Assembly (NCBI GenBank): GCA_963575745.1
Contig: CAUYUJ010005658.1
Location: 126,001 to 180,962 of the forward strand
DNA from: Prorocentrum cordatum
Taxonomy: Eukaryota; Sar; Dinophyceae; Prorocentrales; Prorocentraceae
Length of the DNA: 54,962 nucleotides
Direction of reading: 5' to 3'
This document shows positions 1-10,619 of this stretch, piece after piece (the first letter of the stretch is position 1; every line of letters begins with the position of its first letter). A program made the translations under genes and the position numbers. Under the pieces are notes generated by a model that had not been told where the DNA came from, did not search any database, and worked only from the letters and a program-made list of their open reading frames with translations.

Positions 1-184
1 CCGGCAGCCAACCATGACCAATGCGACACCCCCCGCACCCCTCGGAAACAAAACGATACGAAACACACTTTGGGGCAAGATCGTGGGTCCTGTTCGTGGG
101 CCTCGCGAACGCTTTGAATCCCATCAGCCCTCCGGGCGTAGGTGGTTTAGGGAGTTTCCTCTTCCCCTCCGGGGGGGGGTACCC

Positions 185-436
185 CTACCCCTACCCCTTT
201 CCCCTGGACCTGGACGGGGGGTTCCGCGACGCGTTGGAGCGTCCAAAACGGCCTCGGCGAGGAAGCCAACATCATCGGTTCTACTATGGTTTTGGCCCCG
301 TGTTTGCCTCCTGGGGAAGGAAGCTAATTGAGCCCCCCCCTCCTGTGATCGATCTCCCCCAACATGGCCCCCCAAAGCGCCCAGGACGCCGCAAAAAAAA
401 CCGAGATGGCCCCGAGATGGCCTCATGTGGCCCCAA
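185..436. repeat. Dispersed repeat R1, copy 1 (left flank of LINE E1)
   Basis: This stretch resembles 24395-24585 and, more weakly, 7015-7110. Shared blocks in order are a C/T-rich CCCTTTCCCCTGGAC segment, GGAGCGTCCAAAACGGCCTC followed by GGCGA, a GGTTTTGG-type segment ending in CCTCCTGGGG, and (copies 1 and 3) TCGATCTCC before ATGGCCCC. After it the sequence passes into C-rich CCCCAAG-type repeats, as at the other two copies. No open frame looks conserved between copies, so I treat it as non-coding. E1 is inserted just to its right. Confidence 0.6.
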
Positions 437-452
437 GAAGCCCCCCAAAGGC
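437..452. repeat. Target-site duplication of LINE E1, 3' side
   Basis: GAAGCCCCCCAAAGGC here matches GAAGCCCCCAAAAGGC at 6924-6939 in 15 of 16 positions. This copy directly abuts the T-run (minus-strand A-tail) of E1; the other directly abuts its spliced leader. The flank is low-complexity, which lowers the weight of the match, but its placement at both exact ends supports it. Confidence 0.75.
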
Positions 453-460
453 TTTTTTTT
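453..460 (-). other. A-tail of LINE E1
   Basis: Eight T on the plus strand, read as A8 in element orientation, lie between the 3' UTR and the duplicated target. They mark the 3' end of the reverse-transcribed RNA. Confidence 0.7.
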
Positions 461-592
461 CCCTGGAGAAGCGCGAAAGCGCAGAGGCGGGAGCGACGGT
501 GCGCGGTACGGAGCCGCCCAATCCATGGGCGGCTGAAAGGGGCCTCTCAAACGGAGAGACCCTCGAGCTCCCAAATCCGCCACCCATGAGGG

Positions 593-1130
593 TTAGAAGG
601 ACCTCTTGGTGGCGAAAACGGCACGGGCAGTCTTTGCCCGTTGCTGAGGGAGCATACCGAGGAGGAGAGCCGACAAGTTTTTGCGACCCCTCCTCGAAAT
701 GTGCTTGCATGGTTTCCCAAGTCCATCAGAGCGGACCCGAAACCTCCCATACAGGCCACAAGAAAAACAAAAAACAGTCCCTTGAACTCCATTCTGAAGT
801 TTGTGGGACGGGTGAATCTCCCGCCCACAAAACACCGTCGGCACAAGGACTCTCGACGACGTTCCTTGGCACTGGGTGTTGAGAAACTCTAACGCAAACT
901 TACGCGCCGTACGTCCACCACACACCGAGCATTGCCAAAACGACCTATGAGGATTCGGAACCTGGTGCTCGGTGCGACTGAGGGCTCGACTTAACTTTAG
1001 GGCGTCCCGCTCGGGCTTGGAGAGCTTAGTACGTTCAACCTTAGGCCGCGGCGAAGGAAGAGAGCGGTGGGAGGCACAATCAAGGAGAACAGTCGCCAAA
1101 TGTTTCCTGACAACCGCCGCGACCTGATCA
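593..1130 (-). pseudogene. E1 ORF2 C-terminal zinc-knuckle module
   Basis: The frame that ends at 593 continues E1 ORF2 after RNase H. It shows a first knuckle (WQCSVCGG, then a Cys about 14 residues later) and a second one (VFCFSCGLYGRF, then GLGKPC, then a basic helix ending LLLGMLPQ). The same order occurs in E3 (RCRAC...C, then VFCLVCGRYAQY, GLPATC and a basic stretch ending LLAGKHP) and at the end of E6. Placement after RNase H at the extreme C-terminus suggests a nucleic-acid-binding role; that is inference. The open frame starts at 1279, but residues upstream of about 1130 overlap RNase H in another frame, so a frameshift joins them. Confidence 0.6.
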
Positions 1131-1742
1131 ACTAACTGGATCCTGGCAACCTGCGCATGCGGAAGCTGGGCCTCCTCGGCAAAACCCATCGGCTCGCTCG
1201 TCCGCGCGCTGGTTGGCAAAAAAATGGACAAGAGGACAACCTTGCTCCAGGGCTTCGGCCTGCGACAGGTGCGATTCAACCTTGAATAGCCGCGCGTCGA
1301 GCCCCGAGGAATTTCTGTACACCTCGTGGAAATGCAACCAATCAGAAACGTTGCTCGTGGGAAACCCCCCTCGAACGATGGCGGAAAAACCTCGAATCAC
1401 GTAAGCACTGTCCGTCACGAAATGTCTCTGTACACGAGCTGAGAGGGACTGAGTAGCTTGTAAGAAAATGGTGAAAGCCCTGAGCTCTCCCTTATTGACA
1501 GACTGTTTGAGCTCCAACGGGCCTCCCCAAGACTGTGACTCAATGGTCGGTTCACGTGCAAGGTGGGCGCCGTCTGGGAAAATAAGGGTTGACCACCCAA
1601 TGCGGCGCAGACGTGGATCGGCTGAGTGGACCCCCCCCCCCCCCCCCCCCCCCCCCGCTGGCATCACCAGCTCCGAACACCACCCCACTCCGAAACTCCG
1701 CATCCGAGGCCGAGAGAGAGAGGTCGAGGAGAGGAGGATCAT
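1128..1742 (-). pseudogene. E1 ORF2 RNase H domain (damaged)
   Basis: A type-I RNase H fold is recognisable from the catalytic order Glu (GELRAFTIFLQ), Asp (FVTDSAYVIRG), then VESH followed by NQRADERAD. The first catalytic Asp, expected in a DGS-type strand, is missing; a Gly-run encoded by the G tract opposite 1631-1656 occupies its place. RNase H would remove RNA from the RNA:DNA hybrid during target-primed reverse transcription. The frame differs from the upstream RT frame, which ends in TGA at 1739. Confidence 0.75.
1631..1656. repeat. 26-nt poly(C) tract inside E1 RNase H
   Basis: An uninterrupted run of 26 C on the plus strand (G in the element sense). It lies where RNase H motif I should be and is next to a frame change, so expansion or slippage of this tract probably inactivated the domain. 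Length may also be affected by sequencing error. Confidence 0.9.
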
Positions 1743-3846
1743 CTCTGGGGGGGGTCAACTTCAACCCAAGATCCTGACACGATGCCGCGGTGCCGGAAAC
1801 AGGGTAATTCATCACAGTCGCGAAGCGCGCGGTCGGTGACCGCTCTCGGGGCCACGCCCTCTAAAGAAACATTACATGGACACTCCCAGTGAGCGCGCCG
1901 TGGGGTCTCGGGCACCTCTTTGCATCTGGGACAAATAGGGTCCGCCTCAGGAAAACACTCATGCACACGCTGCGCAGGCCACAGATTTCCTGTGGCGATG
2001 GCCTGGGGGACCCCAAAGAGAACGAACTCTCCCTTCCGCTTGAGGCTCCTCAAGAACTTCCTCAAGGGTCCCAGGTCAGGGATCCTCTGGTCGAGACCCC
2101 GTCCAAGATACTCCTCAGCAGCCGCAGTCCAAAGTGACCGCTGGATAGACAAGGCGAAAACGTGTTTCAAATCAGAAGAATCAAGGTCCCGAACCGTGTG
2201 CTTCTCAGGCGGGGCGAAAAACTCAATGCCATCTGGGCTCACCCATCTCCAAGGGCCTCGGGGCTCCCAGGAATACCACAAAAGAAGACAGACAGTAGCA
2301 GAACAGATGCCCCAGACATGGTGAGACCAGGCGTGCTGCGGTCGGGCTGAAAAACCTTTCACGGTGCGAGCCCATGTCGACTCAATGGGCTTCCGTTCGA
2401 CATTTGAGGTGGCCAGGGAAAGCGCCCAAGAGTTGATGACATCCATGGCCGTGGAGATAGCGGGGTCGGTGGGGCCCATGTCCAGCTGGAGCTGCGTGGT
2501 GAGTGAGCGCTGGGTGCTACCTTTGCGAAGAATGCGACCAAGAGCTCTGCGCCAGCTTGCGAGGACCGAAGGTGGGGCACCGTAGAGCTTCCCTGCATAG
2601 GAGACGCAAGGGAGAGCGGCAGCAGTGGCAAGACGAAGCCCAATGCGGCGGTGGGCGAGGGTACTCCTTCCAATACAAGCTATTCGATGAAACCTGAACC
2701 TCGCTTTGTCTACTCGCTTCTTGTGCTTGGTCTGCCCCATGCGGATGTTGCCTCGATCAAAACCCAGGTCCATCACTCGGTCATGAAAAGGTACAGTAAG
2801 CCCCAGCTGCTTCACATTGGACTCTAAAGCCATGCCTGCCAGTGCCGAAGAGCTGAGAATAGTAGACTTAGGCGAGATAACAAGGTCTAACTCCTTGCAG
2901 TCATCACGGAGGATGGTGGCAATCTTCGTTAACTGAGCAACGGCAAACTTCTTGGGGGCGGCAATGCGCGCGTTGACGTCGTCCACCCAAGATCTCACTG
3001 TGACCGAGCGATGCGCTTCACACATGCGTTCCAACGTACGATACAGAATACAACGTGAGAGATCCACCGCGGAGCGTAGCCCAGCGACCATAGCCCGTTG
3101 GGGCAAGATAGGCTGCGAATAATGTCCAGATTCTTTAAGTATCCTGGGGGCGAAACACTGCTGCATAGTTAGAGCCAGCGTATGCGGAGGAAAACTCTTG
3201 TCCCCTGCCGTATTGATTAGAGCAATCCAGTCCAAAGAACCGTAGAAAGCCTTGAGGCCCCAAAGAACTTCGATGTGAACAAGATCCTTGAGCGGGGACA
3301 TCCTGACTGCCTCGTCGCCGAAGTTACGAAGCAAGACAGCGCGAAGGGATGACGACCCAGCGATGACCCCATCCCAGTGGCCAGCTGTCTGTCGGCACCA
3401 TTCTCGATCCAACGGGCTCCTGATGGCGCCCCAGATCCGGACCAAGAGTGATGCAACTCCGATCGCCCTGTCATCGCCAGCCGACTTGGGAAGCAAGCTG
3501 ATGAAAACAGTGAGCAGCTGCCATGGCCATGAGACACATCGCTCCACCTGATGGTAGATCCCCACCAAGTCCTGGATGGCGGAGTCGGGCAAGCGGCGCA
3601 GGTCAGTGATGCTGAGAGCCTCGCAACCCTTGGCCTTCTTGGGGGATCTGTTCTGTAAGATGGTTCTGACCTGCACTACAGTGGTCGGTTCTAGGTCCGT
3701 GTCCTTGGCCTTCTGACGGGCCTTCTCATATGCCATTAGGATCTTCGCCTGGTCGAGCCGTCTGCTGGACCAAACTTTCTCCCACCACTGCTTCTTAGAT
3801 ACCATGATGTCAAATGGAGTTGCCAAGGTTCCCTGAACCACGGACT
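1739..3846 (-). pseudogene. E1 ORF2 reverse transcriptase with C-terminal Cys/His finger
   Basis: A frame of about 700 codons covers the RT fingers, palm and thumb. The palm metal-binding motif is SWVDDVNARI (DD at about 2979-2984), in the position of the usual YxDD/FADD. Upstream residues KGCEALSITDLRRLP and GDDRAIGVASLLVRIW correspond to earlier RT blocks. Near the C-terminus CPRC followed by H and C (RRAHWEC) forms a Cys/His finger, which sits at the same place in E3 and E4. The frame starts just after the linker frame ends and stops with TGA at 1739, one frame away from RNase H. It is part of the ORF2 polyprotein and is unlikely to be made as an independent protein. Confidence 0.85.
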
Positions 3847-5678
3847 GCATTGTTGGCCACCGTGGTCTTTAACTCCTCAAGCTGATCAAAACTGCACTCA
3901 TGAACTCGGTGAAGAGTGGAGGTCCACTTCCGACGGGCGGCGGCCGTGAGTGGGAGCGAAGCTGAGGTGGGCATAGTGAGGGCGAGCTCCTTGATGCGTG
4001 ACTGAATGAAAGTGGTCTTGGAGGAATCCGCATGCTCCCTGAGCAAACCCTCGAGGAGGGCCAGAAGAACAGCCCACCACTTTGTCGCTGGATCCACCTG
4101 CACGGCGCACTGCCTAGGGGCCTTGATGGGCGCCACACGGAAACGCCGAGCCTCTGCGCGTCCCACATATGCTCTCGCAGAATGCGGTGGGATCGCGAGC
4201 GTCTGAATAAAGAATTGTTCCAGAGCCGAGACCCAACGTCCGTACTGCTGCCCCATATGGAGTGCATCGAAAGACGAAACTTCGAAAGCCAGAGATCTGG
4301 GGATGAAATCCGCAGGCTGACCAGGAACCAGGTCTCTCGAAGGGAAGATTTCATTCCAAAGCTCGTCTCGAGGGCGTCTTGGAGCCTGGTCGAATCCATC
4401 CTGGAGGGAGGGTTCCTCCAAGGCCTCCTCGGGAAGGGTGGATCCTTCAACGTCTGCCATCGGGATATCGACCGGCTCCTCCATCGAGGCTTGATGCATC
4501 TGGGGGGTGGGGGGGGGGTCCTCCTCGTGCCCATTGGCGGAGGACCCTTCCTCCAGGTCAGCAAAGGTCAATCTCGGAGGTGGTAGACCAGGAGGGGCGG
4601 GTCTGGCAGGCAGCTCAACCTCCACGGTGGCACTCCTCTGCGAACTTCTGGTCCTAGCTGCGGTTCTCCTGGAACGCTTGCTGTGCGGATCTGCAGACTT
4701 GGAAGGCAGCGGCTGATGAGTGAAAGGTTGCGGGAGCGAATACAGAAGGGCTTCTGCCAGTGCCGCACGCGCTCGAATATCAATCTTGAGACCGAAGTGG
4801 GCTTTGCCAGCAGCAGAATTGCGGGCCACCACCACGGACGTGCCAGCGGTCAAGCTGGACATAAGCAGCCGAGCGTGGGGAGAGACAATGCCATAGTCCA
4901 ACATTGCGCCTGACCTAATAGTGCAAGTGTAGTCCACGTCCGTGGGAACGACGGGGGCGCCTCCCAGCATCGTGGGCCAGCCCGACTGCATGAGAGTAGA
5001 AGGAGGAAAGTTCCAATCAGCGAAGATGACCCACGGGATGTCCAGACTTTTGATGAAACTCCCGGGAATGACCAGTTTCTGCAGGTTAACCCCTTTTCAG
5101 GCCGATGCTGGAAGTCAAGTATGCTGAGACCAAACAAAGAGAGACCCCATGGATGTGCCAGACCACAGGGACAAAGTCAAATAAATCGATGTTTCCCTTG
5201 GTAGATGAGAGGTCCCGCATGCCAACCTGCTGGGCCTGATTCAGGGCCAGGTGCCTGAACGAGGAAGTCATGGATGTGTTCTTGAACCCAAGCACTGCAC
5301 CTCCAGAAAGAGCTGTTCTGTCCGTGGGCCGAGCAAGGGGTACAAACCGCTTTGTAGCCGTTCTTGCTCCAATGCCGCAAGAGGTCATCTGAGTGTTCTG
5401 GGCCAGCATGCGTCTCCACCAAGAGGATGGCATCATACTGGCGCTGGTCAATGAGGCCCTTGGCAGAGGGGCCCCAAGTAGAAATATTCCGAAAGTAGAG
5501 ATGCCACGTCTTCTCATGGTCCGAGTAGAGAGGCCCAACCACTGGAATAGAATGAGAAGATTTGTCGGATGATTTGAATAGCTCTGGAAAGTAATCTGGA
5601 TGCTGTTTACCATCGTAAGTCGCAGTGGAATGCCCACCAGCACCAGGTCGTCTGCGAGTGGAGAGCCTGACTGAGCCG
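3810..5678 (-). pseudogene. E1 ORF2 N-terminal EEP endonuclease and linker
   Basis: The domain begins in the frame +1 to ORF1 with KTWHLYFRNISTWG and AILLVETHAGPEH (the strand carrying the catalytic Glu). It passes through a second frame (WHIHGVSLCLVSAYLTSS) and a third (VIFADWNFP at about 5013-5036, equivalent to the GDFN block; then DYGIVSPHAR near the C-terminus of the fold). An acidic, Pro-rich linker follows up to 3810. EEP endonuclease nicks target DNA to prime reverse transcription. At least two frameshifts break the domain in this copy. Confidence 0.75.
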
Positions 5679-6722
5679 TCAGGAGCTTGACTTCTGCTGC
5701 TGCTGCCTGCGGGCTTTCCCCTGCTCGAAAGCTGCGGCGGCCGAAGGAGTCGCAGCCGCTGAGGAGCCAGAATCAGCAGCTTCTTGTGAGCCCCGAGTGG
5801 CCTGTGCCTCATCGTCAGCTCCTGGTGGGGTAGCAGTCGGCCCATCAGCTGCCCGACGGCGTTTGGCTGCGAGACGTTCCATCTGTTGCTGGTGAGCCGC
5901 CCGAGCTTTCTTAGCCTTGGCAGCAGCATCAGCGAAAAGCTTCTTCGCGCCGTCCTGGAGGCCCTTGACGAGAGCCTCGCGGCGCTCCTCAGCCTGGCGG
6001 AGTTCATCCTCCCCAAGACCCTCCTCGCCGCCCATGGCAAAAACATCTCCGAAATCAATGGCGAAACCGTCGAGCGTGTCCTCCAACAGAGCGGAGAGGG
6101 ACAGCATGGGCTTGGGGTCGGGTGCCGTCGCAGTAGGGCGAACAGAGGCGGCGAGCTTGTCGTACTCCGCCTGGAGTTCATCCAGGTGGGACTTAAGCTC
6201 CTCCACGTGCGCCCAGTGGTGCTCCAAATCCTGTTGCCACTTGTGGTACTTGTCCATGGCCTTTTTGAGCTTGGCGTCATGATGGGTGAGAGCCCAGCGA
6301 GCCTTGGAAAGGCGAGACTCCAAAGGTGGCTCAGGGGGAGGGCCCTTGTCGAGCTCATCCAGCTTCCGCTGGCATGCCTGAGCCAAAGCTGTCTGGCCGC
6401 ACGTGTTGGACGAGGCAAGCATGGCCACCAACTCAGAGCGCTCGAGCTGAGAGACATCGACTGGCTGAGCAACTGGAGGGGGGCCTCTGGCCCAGCTGGA
6501 TTCTGGCACGAGAGAGTTCTTCGCATTGTGGGAGATATCATTGGGCTTCCATTCGCCGCAATGCTTGCACCGAGCGAAGGATCCCAGGTTCTTCCCACAT
6601 CCACAAGAAAGGCATTTCCACATGGGGCCTTTGTGACGGGGGGCCTTGGCGCCAAGACGAACCCAGGGCTTGTAGGTCCAACTCCAATCTGCAGAAGAAA
6701 CGTGATCAGCAGACGGAGCCAT
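5679..6722 (-). CDS. E1 ORF1: zinc-finger/coiled-coil protein (347 aa)
   Basis: The ATG at 6722 is the first in-frame Met downstream of the spliced leader that opens onto the zinc finger. Residues 35-55 fit a RanBP2-like finger (W35, C37, C40, N45, C52, C55). A Leu/Glu/Lys-rich coiled coil follows (about residues 110-165), then a Lys/Arg-rich segment (AAKRRRAADG), then a Ser/Ala/Gln-rich tail. This is the position and build of a LINE ORF1 RNA-binding/chaperone protein; the function is inferred from position. It ends TCC TGA, and the reading frame that continues into the endonuclease is +1 relative to it. The frame appears intact although ORF2 of this element is broken. Confidence 0.8.
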   Translation of the reverse strand: MAPSADHVSSADWSWTYKPWVRLGAKAPRHKGPMWKCLSCGCGKNLGSFARCKHCGEWKPNDISHNAKNSLVPESSWARGPPPVAQPVDVSQLERSELVAMLASSNTCGQTALAQACQRKLDELDKGPPPEPPLESRLSKARWALTHHDAKLKKAMDKYHKWQQDLEHHWAHVEELKSHLDELQAEYDKLAASVRPTATAPDPKPMLSLSALLEDTLDGFAIDFGDVFAMGGEEGLGEDELRQAEERREALVKGLQDGAKKLFADAAAKAKKARAAHQQQMERLAAKRRRAADGPTATPPGADDEAQATRGSQEAADSGSSAAATPSAAAAFEQGKARRQQQQKSSS

Positions 6723-6902
6723 GGCGCCCGAGAGTACATATAAGAAAGGGACGTAGTGGGAGGCGGGCCGAGGCCCTTCTTCTTCAAGAAAGAATAGCTG
6801 AATCGCCGAAAACCTCGTCTGACCAAGTAGCGAGGCGTGACTTTGGGGGCCGTCACTCCCCCGTGCCAGTGAGGTCAGGTCCTGTGCCAAAGCACTCCGG
6901 AC

Positions 6903-6923
6903 TTGAGCCAAAATGGCTACGGG
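6903..6923 (-). other. Dinoflagellate spliced-leader relic at 5' end of E1
   Basis: On the minus strand this reads C followed by the invariant 20-mer CGTAGCCATTTTGGCTCAAG, i.e. the dinoflagellate trans-spliced leader lacking only its variable first base. The next genomic base begins the target-site duplication, so the leader is the exact element end and not part of the flanking DNA. Confidence 0.97.
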
Positions 6924-6939
6924 AAGCCCCCAAAAGGCC
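6924..6939. repeat. Target-site duplication of LINE E1, 5' side
   Basis: Partner of 437-452, 15/16 identical, immediately outside the spliced leader. Confidence 0.75.
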
Positions 6940-7570
6940 CCCAGGATGCCCCCGAGAGGCTCCCAAGAGACCCCCACGAGCTCCCAAGAGACCCCCCAGA
7001 GGCACCCCAGACGCTCCAAGAGGCCTCGGCGAGAATGCCAAAATCACTGGTGTTACTAAGGTTCTGGTCACATGTGGGCCTCCTGGGAGGGGGGCACTTC
7101 TTCAGATGACTCCACTATCGCCTGGGAGAGCCCAAGATGACCTGCAAAATGGCTCAAGGTACCCCAAGATGCCTCAATATAATTCCCACGATGCTCCAAG
7201 AGACCCCAATACCGTTTCAACGCGGCTCCACGTGGCCAAATACCTCCCCCAGGAGGCCCCGAAGAGGCCACAATCCTTCCAAAACCACACGAAAAATCAA
7301 TGTGTTGGGTTTTCTCGTTTTTTCGTTTCCGATGGCCATCCGAAGCTTCAAGGTGACTCCAAGATGGCCCATGAAGGTTCCAAGAGCGCTCCCAAGGCTT
7401 CCAAGAGCGCTTCAAGAGGGCCCCCGAGGCCTCCACGAGGCCCCCAAGAGACCCGCGAAAGGCCCCAAGAAACTCTCCGAGGCACCCAAGGCGCTTTAAG
7501 AGGCGCCCGGGACCGCCAAGACGACCCCAAGACGCTCCAAGAGGCCTCCGCTGGGGGGCCCTTCTCTCTG
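6940..7570. repeat. Degenerate CCCAAGAGGCC-type minisatellite, with R1 copy 2
   Basis: Imperfect 9-12-bp units of the form CCCAAGAGGC / CTCCAAGATGGCC are repeated throughout. Between about 7015 and 7110 the array is interrupted by a segment related to R1 (GGCCTCGGCGAGAA, GTTCTGGTCAC, GGCCTCCTGGGAGG). Similar arrays follow R1 at 24586-24800 and occur at 25340-25720. Every frame is Pro/Arg/Gly-biased and I call no gene here. Confidence 0.7.
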
Positions 7571-8285
7571 CGCGCTGCCCACTTCCCTGATCGAGGCACT
7601 TCCTCTGGGCATCGTTTCTGGATGGGCTGGTGGGGTTACTTGTTCGTTCGCAACCGCAAGCGGGCAGCCGCGCGGCGTCAAAGAGTCAAACGCGAGACAG
7701 ACCTACGTGCGCGGGGGAATAACACAACAGCAGGCGGACGCGGAAAAAGGGCGGGGCCGAAACCAAGCGCACGCGGCGCTCGGGCGGCGAAAATGGCCAG
7801 GCGACTCCACAGCTGGCACACGCGGAGGAGCGACGCGGGGGAGGGCGAGGAGCCGACGAAACGGCGACGAAACATGGGAGAATAAGAAAGAAGCATATCC
7901 GCTCAGAGGCACAGGATCGAGCCCAGAACCACCAGGAGCACGTCGTTCACGAGGAGCAAGCCCAGCGCCGGGAGCCAACGCGCGCCGTGCACCGTGCGCA
8001 CACCAGAGGCAGTCGTCGAGCGTCGTGAGCCCGACAGGAACGAGCATGGGACATTGGCATGGAGTGCCACGACCATAAGCCAGTTGCCAGGAGCCAAACA
8101 GGGCACGCGCTGACAAAGAACATGCCCAAGAAGAACGCGAAGCGCCCGCCGATGGCCGAACCGAAATGTCGGAAGCTGCCCACCCAGTCCGCCCTCCGAG
8201 GGCGACGCGGGGCATCCGACGTGGAGCGGGGCCCGAAGGCCCCCGCGCCCCGGGGGGGCGCGCTATGGGCCAGTGACGTCCTGCC
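7571..8285. other. No gene recognised
   Basis: GC-rich unique-looking sequence. Open frames exist on both strands but are compositionally biased (Arg/Ala/Pro) and show no motif I recognise and no similarity to other parts of the window. Confidence 0.5.
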
Positions 8286-8290
8286 GAGGG

Positions 8291-8752
8291 GGGGCGGCTA
8301 ACAGCCGCGGATGCTTGCCTTGTTCCAGGCCCGCAGGCCCGCGCGACCCTGGGAGCGCAGAGGGCCTGGGCAACTGTAAGAGGGGGGGGGGGGCGGCTAA
8401 CAGCCGCGGGTGCCTGTGAGGAACGGATGGGTCGCAGCTAACAGCCGCAGAGAAGGGGTGCACAGACGGAGTTCATCGCCGAACTGGATGCCAAGCGCCA
8501 GTTCGCTTCGACGCCCCGGGGAGAGCGTCGGCACGTCGCCGAAACAAGTTTCCAATGCGAGGGGGGGGGGGGGGGGGCTAACAGCCGCGAGTCAGTAAGC
8601 TTCCATCGACGCCCAGGGGGGGCGACAGCACGTCGTCGAAACAATCTTGCGCTCTGGGAGGGGGGCGGCCAACAGCCGCGCGCGAATGGTCAGGAAAAAA
8701 GTAGCGCCCCAAGCGTCAGCCCATTGAACGGGGGGGGCGGCTAACAGCTGCG
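8291..8752. repeat. Cluster of six G-run-linked palindromes
   Basis: The unit is a G-run, usually 5-16 nt, followed by GCGGCT-AAC-AGCCGC, which can fold as a 6-bp stem with a 3-nt loop. Positions of the palindrome: 8294-8308 and 8393-8407 (perfect), 8434-8448 (GCAGCT variant, no long G-run), about 8574-8588 (left arm merged into the G-run), 8665-8679 (GCGGCC variant), 8737-8751 (AGCTGC variant). A related pair occurs at 18986-19070. Spacing is irregular (about 40-140 bp), so this is not a simple tandem array or a CRISPR. Confidence 0.8.
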
Positions 8753-10619
8753 AGGAAGTTGTCCGACGAGACCGCCGCGCGCGTGCGGAGGGGGCGCGCG
8801 GGGCGCTGCAGGCGCGCGGGGTAGCAAGGGGCTGCAGGGGGGTGCTGCCGCAGGGGCTCTAGCAGTAGCAAGGGCCCACTAGAAAGGGGGCCAATCCCCA
8901 GGCCGCCTACGCCGCGCCGGGGAAGGCGGCAGTCATCCCGGGGAAGAGAGGCCGCAAATCGGCGCCCCTGAGAGAGGCTCCAGGGCCTGGGGCGGGCCAA
9001 CAGCCCCAGCTGGGCGCGCCCGAGGTGGCATCAGCGCGCGCAGAATGGCCGACCGCCCCCCCTGGCCAGGAAGGGTGGGGCCCCCGGGGCCACCCAGTGG
9101 TAGCGTTGCGGCGCCCACGAGTGCAGTTGTGTGAGAGCGCCTGGGCGGTCTCGGCAAGGCCTAGGAGTGCGCCCAGGGCTTGCGCGAGCCCGTTGCCCTC
9201 CTAGGGTCCCCACTTCTAATCCACCAAGCGTGGCTGTCTTCGCATGCCCTTCGCCTTTGCCGGGGGCCCCCGCGTGTCCACCTCCGTCGTTGATGCGAGC
9301 GCGGACAGACCCCCAGTTGACCCCGAGCTGGAGCGCAGTGTTCATCTTGAAGACGCTGCACTTGTGATGGAGCCATTCGTTGAGGCAGCGCGTGCAGGAC
9401 TCGGGCTGTCGGCGAGTAGGTTCAGCGCGAGGGCGGCCTGTAGGCGGGGGATGACCGGCTGTCCATCGATGCCATGCACCTGTGAAGTAATCACCCAATT
9501 CCCTCTGGAGCCTTTTTCACTGTCTCAGCGGGAGCCTCGCTCCAGGGGGGCGCTGTAGATGCATTGCCCTCTCTCCGGGACGTAAAGGTATTGTGAGTAC
9601 TCAGCCTGGGCACTCCTGTGGTCGCGCTGGTCTGATGAGCAATCGGCTTGAGCGCTGTTGTAAGAAGGCCAAGGGACAGACCGGGGGGCGGGGAGGTCGT
9701 CGCGCGCGGTTGCGTGAGTCCGCGCGGGCCGGCTCCAACGATCGTCCGACCCCCAGCTGGACCACCCTGTCCATTCGGCCCAATGGCTGCGCCGTAGGGG
9801 CTGCTGCGACTGGCCCCGCGGCGGCGGCGCGGGCGGCGTTCGCGCCGACCTTCGCTCCAGCCGCGCCCCCCCCCCCCCAGCGCCGGCGGCAGGGGGCGCC
9901 CTTGCCATGCTGGGGGAACGCGGGGCGCCCCGCCCAGGCAGGCGCGTGGAATTCTTGTCGCCCCGCCCGGCGAGCACGGAGGTTCCGCGGGGGTCGGCGT
10001 CGGGGGATGCGGGGCTACAGGGCCTGCCATCGTTCTCGGGGCTGCCCGAGGAGTGGGCCACCTCCAGTGGCCCGGAGCTCGAGGTCGGAGACAGAGCGAC
10101 TGGTGCCCGTTGATGCCCCCGCTGCACGTCGGGTTAGCCGTCTCGGGGGCCACCTGCGGTGGCCTCCGAAACCTCGCCCCGGCGGCCGGGGGCACCGCCG
10201 CCCTTCGCGACTGGAGGAGGGCTTCCTGGGCTGACGGTTTGGCGGGGGGGGCGGCAGGAGCGGGGCTGGCGAGCCGCGTGCAGGCGTCGTCAGGGGAACG
10301 CGAAATTGCTCGGCGATTGCAAGGTGGGCTGGTGCCACTGCGCCCAGACGACGCAGGGGGGCGCGCCACGCCGTCGCCCCAGTCAGGGGAGGAGCGCCAG
10401 GGGAGCGGGGGGCAAAGGGTTGGAGCTCCGCTGGGGGATCGGATGCTTCAGGGTGCCGCACGCCGAGGCTTGCCCACCCGTCGCTGCTGCTGTGCCTCCT
10501 GTTGGGGGTGGCGCCGACCTGCCTGCGCAGTTCCTGTGTGACTCACATGGGGGCGTCCTTGGCAAGCTTTTGCAGTGCCCCGAAGGTGGGCTTGTCTGAG
10601 CTGACCTGCGTCGGGAAGC
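8753..10619. other. No gene recognised downstream of helicase copy A
   Basis: GC-rich DNA with many overlapping Pro/Arg/Ala-rich frames. By position it corresponds to the region 3' of helicase copy B, but I could not find a clear counterpart here of the 257-codon end of copy B. No motif is visible. Confidence 0.4.

Larger units (their letters stand above)
453..6923 (-). mobile_element. LINE E1, full length, spliced-leader-headed non-LTR retrotransposon
   Basis: A 6.47-kb non-LTR element. In transcript order it has the dinoflagellate spliced leader (6903-6923), a ~180-nt 5' UTR, ORF1 (6722-5679), and ORF2 with EEP endonuclease, linker, reverse transcriptase with a Cys/His finger, RNase H and C-terminal zinc knuckles (about 5678-593). 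It ends in a short 3' UTR and an A8 tail (453-460). A 16-bp duplication with one mismatch flanks it. ORF2 is spread over several frames and a 26-nt homopolymer replaces the RNase H start, so the copy is dead. Having the leader at the exact 5' boundary implies that the integrated template was a trans-spliced, polyadenylated mRNA. Confidence 0.93.

Noticed and set aside
8291-8752. CRISPR array
   Set aside because: Units are palindromic with irregular spacing and variable G-runs; no cas genes; eukaryotic context.
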